The notes under the pieces were generated by a model. The model did no database searches, had not been told where the DNA came from, and was given only the letters and a program-made list of their open reading frames with translations. Both the position numbers and the translations under genes were made by a program. A DNA stretch of 64,000 bases from Oscillospiraceae bacterium (GTDB lineage Bacteria > Bacillota > Clostridia > Oscillospirales > Oscillospiraceae), in the NCBI GenBank assembly GCA_910575505.1, contig CAJTFK010000008.1, forward strand, positions 96,974 through 160,973, given 5' to 3'. Below are positions 59,087 to 64,000 of this stretch, in pieces; within the stretch, counting starts at the first letter, position 1; each line of letters starts with the position of its first letter.

Positions 59087-60586
59087 TCAGGAATGACCTA
59101 TATGCCTGTAGGAGTAATCCACCCATTCAGAATAGACCGTCTGACCAGCGTCATCCTTTACAGCCCGAATGGATAAATAATAGGTGGTTCCTACCTCCAG
59201 GCTGTGCAGAGAAAAGGTATTCCCTGTAGGGAGCTGTACAATTTGCGGCTCCCCCGAATGCTCTGCGTCCTCATAGATATTGACCTCATATCCTGTTGCT
59301 CCGCTGACCTTGTCCCAAGCAATCATTGCATAAGTTTTGGTAGTGTAGAGACTCATCGGACGAATATTTGTGGGTGCGGCGAGTGCTTCGCCTTCGGAGG
59401 GAACCTCTTCTTCGGAAGAAGCGCTCTCGTGGGTGTAGGAGAAGTTCACCCAGTCGGAGTAGATCCTCTCGACTCCAATCTTCCTGGACAAACGAATGCC
59501 GAAGTAATACGTTTTTCCCTCTTCCAGGCCCGTCCAGTTGTGACCGCGGTCGCTGCTGGGAGTTTGGGGATACCCCGCCTTCATTTGGGTACAGGTGGAA
59601 TCGGTGTACTGGCACACCTCGGAAGTTGTGGTGCTGCGGATACCTGAACTCCATGATGATTGGGCTTGAGTCGTATTTTGATATACTGTTTCAATATTAC
59701 CGGGTAAGGCAGTGAGCTTCTTAGGCTCCCCGTCGGCAGTTGTCACAGTCAGGCAGGTCCACCCGGTGGTGTAGTCATCCCTATTGCAGTAGAGACGGAT
59801 GCCGAACTCATAGCTGGTGTTGGGATTGAGCGGCTCAAAGGTAAAGGAAGTTTCAGATGCTTTCTTAGAATACAGAATTTCTGACCGGCTGGTATCCGTG
59901 AACACAGCCGCCTCAAACCGATGAGAGTGATTCATATGGGGACCTGCCGCCTCGTCCCAGGCCAATGTGACGCTGGTGGAACTGCTCTCCTGTATACGAA
60001 GGTTCCGCAGTCTGTCAGAGGTCTGCCGGAAATCATCTTCCTCAGGGTTGTAGTTCTCCTTGGCGATTGCGGGAATCCATGCGTCATAAGGCTTTTCGTA
60101 TGTATGCGACTCTCTTCTGCTGTTTGTTTCGGACATGATCCCTTCACCGATGTTCAGATAGTCATTCACATAGGCAGGGGTGCTGTCCGTGTCATTCCAG
60201 CAGACGTCAACGGCGTAATGATTTCCATCGTCAACGCGAACCACATTCCAGGCATGAGTTCTGCTGAGGGCGACGGTTGTGTCGATATTCATGGCGTTCA
60301 TCATCGCGCAGAAGCCCAACGCGTAACCCGCACAGACTGTCTTTCCCAAGAGCACGACGGAGTAAAGCGACTGGTCATACGGCAAGCCTCCCCTGGGCGG
60401 ATTTTCATACTGCCTTTCATAGATGTTTTGCTCACACAGCAGGTTATTCGCGATCAGTTCTTTCTCATAGGTCGTGGAAGCCCTGCTGTTTACATCCGCA
60501 ATCCAATCATCCAGCTTGTCGAAAAGCTGGTTGGTGATTTTTGCCCGCTTTTCTCCATTACCATAAGATGGTACATTCGGAGGCAT
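59087..60586 (-). CDS. Transglutaminase-like protein with fibronectin-III repeats, probably the 3' part of a split gene
   Basis: 499 residues. The N-terminal ~190 residues are a transglutaminase-like/CHAP-type peptidase domain: the catalytic cysteine in LGKTVCAGYALGF, the histidine in RTHAWNVV, and aspartate in AVDVCWND. Two or three fibronectin-III-like repeats follow (SSTSVTLAWDEA, ATGYEVNIYED, TYYLSIRAVKDD). The preceding lipoprotein ORF ends at a stop 14 nt upstream. The two would join by one frame change plus a TAG, so a single surface lipoprotein gene has likely been broken. Confidence 0.72.
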   Translation of the reverse strand: MPPNVPSYGNGEKRAKITNQLFDKLDDWIADVNSRASTTYEKELIANNLLCEQNIYERQYENPPRGGLPYDQSLYSVVLLGKTVCAGYALGFCAMMNAMNIDTTVALSRTHAWNVVRVDDGNHYAVDVCWNDTDSTPAYVNDYLNIGEGIMSETNSRRESHTYEKPYDAWIPAIAKENYNPEEDDFRQTSDRLRNLRIQESSSTSVTLAWDEAAGPHMNHSHRFEAAVFTDTSRSEILYSKKASETSFTFEPLNPNTSYEFGIRLYCNRDDYTTGWTCLTVTTADGEPKKLTALPGNIETVYQNTTQAQSSWSSGIRSTTTSEVCQYTDSTCTQMKAGYPQTPSSDRGHNWTGLEEGKTYYFGIRLSRKIGVERIYSDWVNFSYTHESASSEEEVPSEGEALAAPTNIRPMSLYTTKTYAMIAWDKVSGATGYEVNIYEDAEHSGEPQIVQLPTGNTFSLHSLEVGTTYYLSIRAVKDDAGQTVYSEWVDYSYRHIGHS

Positions 60587-60600
60587 ATCTCGCTATTCGA

Positions 60601-61236
60601 TTATGTAGCATTACCATTTCCGATAAAATAGTACTGGGGATGGTTCCATTTGAACCAATAGGCAACACGTTTTGCCTGCTCTGACGACAAACCCAGGTCT
60701 CCGAATGAAACAGTATCGGTTACATCCCATACGTTGCCGTTACTGAATTGACATTTCACGCCGCTCAGAGCAGAACTTTCAAGATAGCTCAGACACAGAT
60801 TGTCCAGACGTCTATAAAGCACGGCCTCCTGGTTCGACAGATTCTCTTCACTGATCCTGCTGGTATATACGATCCAGTCCCGCTCCTCTACCAGAGGGTC
60901 CTTCCCGCCTGGACCGGCCACATAGGCCGCCCGCATACTGGCGACGCTCTCTTTGATCTCATTCATATGTTCGCCTGTGAGTTCTCTGGTCTCGTCCTCC
61001 TCAAGCCCCATCCGCGCAAACAGACGCTCCTCCTCTGCGGAGAGCTCGTCCTGGGGCACGGTGCTGCTTCCAGAGAGCCCGGCCAGGGACGGCGCCTTGC
61101 CGATTTTCGAAGGCGTGCCGGACTCGGCTGGGGACGGGGAATTGGCGGGGCTGTCGCCTGTGGATTCGCCGCACCCGGACAGAAGCATGATCAGTGCCAG
61201 GAGCAACGCCGCCAGACGTGTTTTTATTTGTCCCAT
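60601..61236 (-). CDS. Lipoprotein, probably the 5' part of the transglutaminase-like gene
   Basis: 211 residues. A lipoprotein signal peptide ends at LLSGCGE (Cys22), followed by a Ser/Pro-rich linker. The globular part (70-211) ends YWFKWNHPQYYFIGNGNAT. The pattern VAYWFKWNHPQYYFIGN looks like the first half of a transglutaminase-like surface protein, which continues in another frame at 60586 (SYGNGEKRAKITNQLFDKLD). Its own product might be secreted as a truncated lipoprotein. Located 25 bp downstream of the zinc-ribbon gene. Confidence 0.7.
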   Translation of the reverse strand: MGQIKTRLAALLLALIMLLSGCGESTGDSPANSPSPAESGTPSKIGKAPSLAGLSGSSTVPQDELSAEEERLFARMGLEEDETRELTGEHMNEIKESVASMRAAYVAGPGGKDPLVEERDWIVYTSRISEENLSNQEAVLYRRLDNLCLSYLESSALSGVKCQFSNGNVWDVTDTVSFGDLGLSSEQAKRVAYWFKWNHPQYYFIGNGNAT

Positions 61237-61260
61237 GGCAGGACTTCCTTTCTTCTCTCT

Positions 61261-63318
61261 TTAATTTGCAAAGGGTGTCATCCCCAGCAGCTGGGCGTCA
61301 TTGCAATCGACAATGTGCTCAACTTCATCTTTTAGGTAGTCATACCACTGATCCGAATTCATATAGGTTATGATACCGGAGGGGGCTTTGTTCTCTTGCA
61401 GAATGGCATTGACTTGATCAACGAAAAACTGTCTGTTGTTGCTACTGTCCAGCACGGTGGTTTCAATAAGGAAATACTCCATAAACCCTTCTCCTCTGTT
61501 CCACACTTCTACAGCAACTTGGGCGTGTCCTGGAGGAAACACCAGGAAAGCGTGCATTTTGGCACTTTGCAGGGCGCTGGCAATGACTAGGGAGGTTTCG
61601 ATACATAGCCCACTCTTATTTTTGATAACGTCCTCAAGAAGCTGAATGTGCTGGTCGCTGCCGCTGATGGAGTAGGGATTCATATTATACCGGACCCCCA
61701 TCTCGTCATAAAGAGTCCTCATAAGACCTGCAACTTGTATATAAGTAGTTGCATAATTGCTCTGAAATATAGATTGGTATCCGACAAAGGACTGTACCGC
61801 ATCACCGGTCATGGCGGCGATCTCATCAACGGCCGCCCGCTTCAGCTTTACAATGGCCTCTGCTTCCGGGGTCAGAAAACAGAGAATATTGTCCTTCGTC
61901 GAGATTCCATAGTCACTGCTGTACCACTCAAAGTCGTATTTACTCTTGAGTGTAATAGGAAAGGACTTTGCCTCGATCAGCGTTCCATCCATCTCAGAGA
62001 CGGTGATTTTGAGCTGGGCGGGTTTGGCTGTATTCAGGTTCAGCTCGCCGGTCAGAGCGGGAGGTTTGATGTAGATGGCACGATAAGCAGCGTCCAGATC
62101 GAAAGTCTCTACGTATTTCTGCGTGAAGCCCTCAATCTCTGCCTCCACGACGATGCTTCTTGAGCCGCTGATACAGCCGGTTTTGATGATAGCAAAGGCA
62201 TCATAGGTTTCGTATAGTGAGGGGTAAATGGTATCGACCACATCGTAGTCCAGCTCGATGCCTCCAATATTCTCAAATATATACTCCTCTTTTTCCTCCG
62301 GCGTCATCTCCACATAGTTCCACACCTCCTCACTCAGAGCACGTGCGTGTGTTTCCTGAAAGGCGGCGTGGTTCAGCACATTTGCAATGCTTTCCGTAAA
62401 CTCGTCGAACAGAACTCCATCCGTATTATAAGATCTCCCCATCATAGCCCGAGCAGACAGAAACCGCAGCCAGTCTATCGTTTGATCTTCAGGATTCGAC
62501 AGCGCCATTTTTTCTGCGATTTCTTTATTGAACATCAGATTTGACTTGTATCGCTCCCATTCGAACTCTACATTCGAAGGACACGAAATCGATTCACAGG
62601 CGGTTTTTGCTTCCTGAACCCATGCGCTGACCGCTTCGGCAAATTCAGATGGCAAACCATAATCGGACCATTTGGGGGTGTAAGATATGATATTGGCCTC
62701 TAAATCATAGAAATCTATTAAAAACCTTTCAGCTTCCGCACATACTGTTGCGGAGTCACGCAGCATATTGAAATACTCATCCCTGACGGTTTCCAGTTTT
62801 GCATCCAGGCCACTGAGTGCCTCCGCCTGCTGACAAAGGTTCTCCAACTCTGCCAAAAAGTCATGGCACGCTTGAAGAATCTGTTCCTGATGTTCCAAAT
62901 AATTACCTGAACCCTCTGAATCCTTTAAATACTCATCAACCGCTTTGATTATCGTTTCTTCGTAGAATATGTGCGTATTGTCCATAATCGCCAGCAGTTC
63001 CGTCTCCGAGTCTGACACAGAGCCGGCAGTATCCCCCTGGGATGAACTAATGTTATCCGGCGGGCTGTCGTCCGGCGAACCGAACAACACGGGCAGCAGG
63101 ACGATTGCGGCCACGATCAGCACCGCTGCAGTGAGCACTTTCTTCCCGCGCTTCTTCTTTGGCCGCTTTTCCTTCATTGCCTTGGCGGACTGTCCCTGCG
63201 CAGCGAGGGGCGGCTCTTCCGGGACCGCGCTTCTCGCCGTTCCGGAAACAGCCGTGCCGCACTTGGAACAGAATGTTGCCTGACTGGGAATTTCCTTTCC
63301 GCATTTTGGGCAGAACAT
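61261..63318 (-). CDS. Zinc-ribbon, membrane-anchored protein with transglutaminase-like C-terminus
   Basis: 685 residues. N-terminal zinc ribbon (CPKCGKEIP, CSKCGTAV), a Lys-rich stretch, one transmembrane helix (about 65-83), a long helical extracytoplasmic region (100-330), and a C-terminal transglutaminase-like domain (KSGLCIETSLVIASALQS with the cysteine, GHAQVAVEVW with the histidine). ATG at 63318 behind GGAGGG. Topology puts the ribbon inside and the enzyme-like domain outside. It heads the minus-strand cluster with the lipoprotein and PrsW-like genes. Substrate unknown. Confidence 0.8.
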   Translation of the reverse strand: MFCPKCGKEIPSQATFCSKCGTAVSGTARSAVPEEPPLAAQGQSAKAMKEKRPKKKRGKKVLTAAVLIVAAIVLLPVLFGSPDDSPPDNISSSQGDTAGSVSDSETELLAIMDNTHIFYEETIIKAVDEYLKDSEGSGNYLEHQEQILQACHDFLAELENLCQQAEALSGLDAKLETVRDEYFNMLRDSATVCAEAERFLIDFYDLEANIISYTPKWSDYGLPSEFAEAVSAWVQEAKTACESISCPSNVEFEWERYKSNLMFNKEIAEKMALSNPEDQTIDWLRFLSARAMMGRSYNTDGVLFDEFTESIANVLNHAAFQETHARALSEEVWNYVEMTPEEKEEYIFENIGGIELDYDVVDTIYPSLYETYDAFAIIKTGCISGSRSIVVEAEIEGFTQKYVETFDLDAAYRAIYIKPPALTGELNLNTAKPAQLKITVSEMDGTLIEAKSFPITLKSKYDFEWYSSDYGISTKDNILCFLTPEAEAIVKLKRAAVDEIAAMTGDAVQSFVGYQSIFQSNYATTYIQVAGLMRTLYDEMGVRYNMNPYSISGSDQHIQLLEDVIKNKSGLCIETSLVIASALQSAKMHAFLVFPPGHAQVAVEVWNRGEGFMEYFLIETTVLDSSNNRQFFVDQVNAILQENKAPSGIITYMNSDQWYDYLKDEVEHIVDCNDAQLLGMTPFAN

Positions 63319-63362
63319 AGTTTCCCTCCACAAATAAATTATATTTATCCGCGCTTGGTCCG

Positions 63363-63596
63363 TCAGCGCCAGATTGATCTGCGGACCTCATCCCCAAAAA
63401 CCCTGCGATTGTATGCTCTCCGGACCTCATTCCCTGCGGCATTGGACATCCTGGTGGGCGCCGACAGGAGTCCGGTTTTCCTGAGCACCCAGAAAATCGC
63501 TTTAAAGAAGACCACGGAAAACGTCACTGCAGCCGTAATTTCCGTCGACTGCGTCAGCACAAAGCAGGCCAGCGCGATAATCAGAAGTTTTTTCAT
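63363..63596 (-). CDS. Small secreted or membrane protein, 77 residues
   Basis: ATG at 63596 with GAGGAGA 9 nt upstream. One or two hydrophobic segments (KKLLIIALACFVLTQ and TAAVTFSVVFFKAIFWVL) and a basic C-terminus (RRAYNRRVFGDEVRRSIWR). Could be a signal peptide or a hairpin membrane protein. It lies 44 bp upstream of the zinc-ribbon gene and is probably co-transcribed. Family not recognised. Confidence 0.6.
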   Translation of the reverse strand: MKKLLIIALACFVLTQSTEITAAVTFSVVFFKAIFWVLRKTGLLSAPTRMSNAAGNEVRRAYNRRVFGDEVRRSIWR

Positions 63597-63716
63597 GTCG
63601 TTTCTCTCCTCATCTTTTAGATCTGCCAGACAAATCCCACAGTTGCTTGCCGTTCTCATCATAAAGGCACTGAGAAAATTGTCTGTTACGGTTTTTATTG
63701 GTTCTTTTACCAGGCT

Positions 63717-63888
63717 TTGCGCTCTTTCTTTGACTTGAAATGGAGGACTGTCAGATATACAAGCAGTCCGAACAGGATGACACAGCACACGATATACAGC
63801 CATCCAAATACGGTCGGGACAACTTTCAGTGGTTCATATGCGGGATTAGATTTTACATTCCTTTTTCCTATGAATGTTTCTTTTTAAG
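63717..63888 (-). other. Possible fragment with one transmembrane helix
   Basis: Minus-strand open frame reading EPLKVVPTVFGWLYIVCCVI, then LFGLLVYLTVLHFKSKKERKAW and a stop. It is membrane-protein-like, but no ATG, GTG or TTG at a sensible place starts it, so it may be a remnant or start non-canonically. Confidence 0.3.
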
Positions 63889-63917
63889 AATACCCACTGT
63901 CAGAAAGGTTTGTGGCG

Positions 63918-63941
63918 GGAATCAGCCCGCCACAGCGGGGT
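63918..63941 (-). terminator. Hairpin at the end of the last partial gene
   Basis: TGTGGCGGG (63911-63919 region) and CCCGCCACA enclose AATCAG and overlap the stop codon of the gene entering at 64000. There is no strong T-run. Confidence 0.4.
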
Positions 63942-64000
63942 TTTGAGTGGTGTTAATTTCAATGTACTCGGCAATCCGGCGGAGCTCATCAGAAAACTTA
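63922..64000 (-). CDS. C-terminal end of a gene running in from the right edge
   Basis: The minus-strand frame reads KFSDELRRIAEYIEINTTQN, then PAVAG and TGA at 63922. Only 26 codons are inside the window. The regular charged pattern looks coding, but the family cannot be named from this much. Confidence 0.4.
   Translation of the reverse strand, partial: KFSDELRRIAEYIEINTTQNPAVAG

Overview
The window (about 60% G+C) looks like a chromosome segment of a Gram-positive, anaerobic gut Clostridium, probably Oscillospiraceae of the Flavonifractor/Lawsonibacter/Intestinimonas kind. Support: a methionine-type T-box leader, a glmS ribozyme, an LTA-synthase-family enzyme, an SLH-domain S-layer protein, a BlaI/M56 pair, strong AGGAGG ribosome sites and consensus sigma-A promoters. 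The genus is inference. I recognised no rRNA, tRNA or CRISPR array.

Positions 1-41,000 are mostly ordinary chromosome. In order: the 3' part of dnaJ coupled to a PHP-family histidinol-phosphatase; rpiB; a membrane-anchored glycoside-hydrolase-like protein; a patatin lipase; an LTA-synthase operon; an XRE membrane regulator; two COG0523 GTPases, one with a long His/Cys repeat; an AT-rich DUF3781 gene; a YjdF-like membrane protein; a blaI-M56 pair; the metY-metAA operon behind a T-box; a carbohydrate ABC transporter with a MITE-like element inside it; dgt; a Gfo/Idh oxidoreductase; an O-antigen-ligase-like protein with a GT2 glycosyltransferase; a TetR-like regulator; a degenerate double-recombinase/HTH protein; a 1,205-residue S-layer protein; glmS with its ribozyme; pgi; and mtlD.

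The most striking local structure is at 34,920-35,460. Three tandem units of about 130 bp each have a sigma-A-like promoter with exactly 17 bp spacing, an ~80-nt transcript and a terminator-like hairpin. They face a 31-codon, TTG-initiated membrane peptide on the other strand. Each small RNA carries a segment matching the complement of the peptide's ribosome site and start codon, and the third also overlaps the peptide mRNA's terminator. This reads as a type I toxin-antitoxin locus with an expanded set of antitoxin RNAs.

Positions 41,100-57,800 are an accessory mosaic of decayed mobile DNA: IS256, large serine recombinase, two IS5-family copies in direct orientation about 12 kb apart, IS630 with intact ends, IS110, a VirB6/TrbL fragment, an integrase remnant and a radA remnant. 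Among them lie working-looking cargo genes: a BaiH/2-enoate-reductase-like flavoenzyme with a divergent TetR regulator and a 30-bp palindromic operator; an EFR1 ferredoxin-flavodoxin with a divergent Rrf2 regulator; a CarD-like regulator; and two MATE exporter/cytidylate-kinase-like modules, one fused and one split, each behind a similar two-hairpin leader.

Positions 57,800-64,000, all on the minus strand, hold a cluster of zinc-ribbon, transglutaminase-like, lipoprotein and PrsW-type membrane protease genes. Several carry frameshifts, so this surface or stress cluster appears to be decaying.
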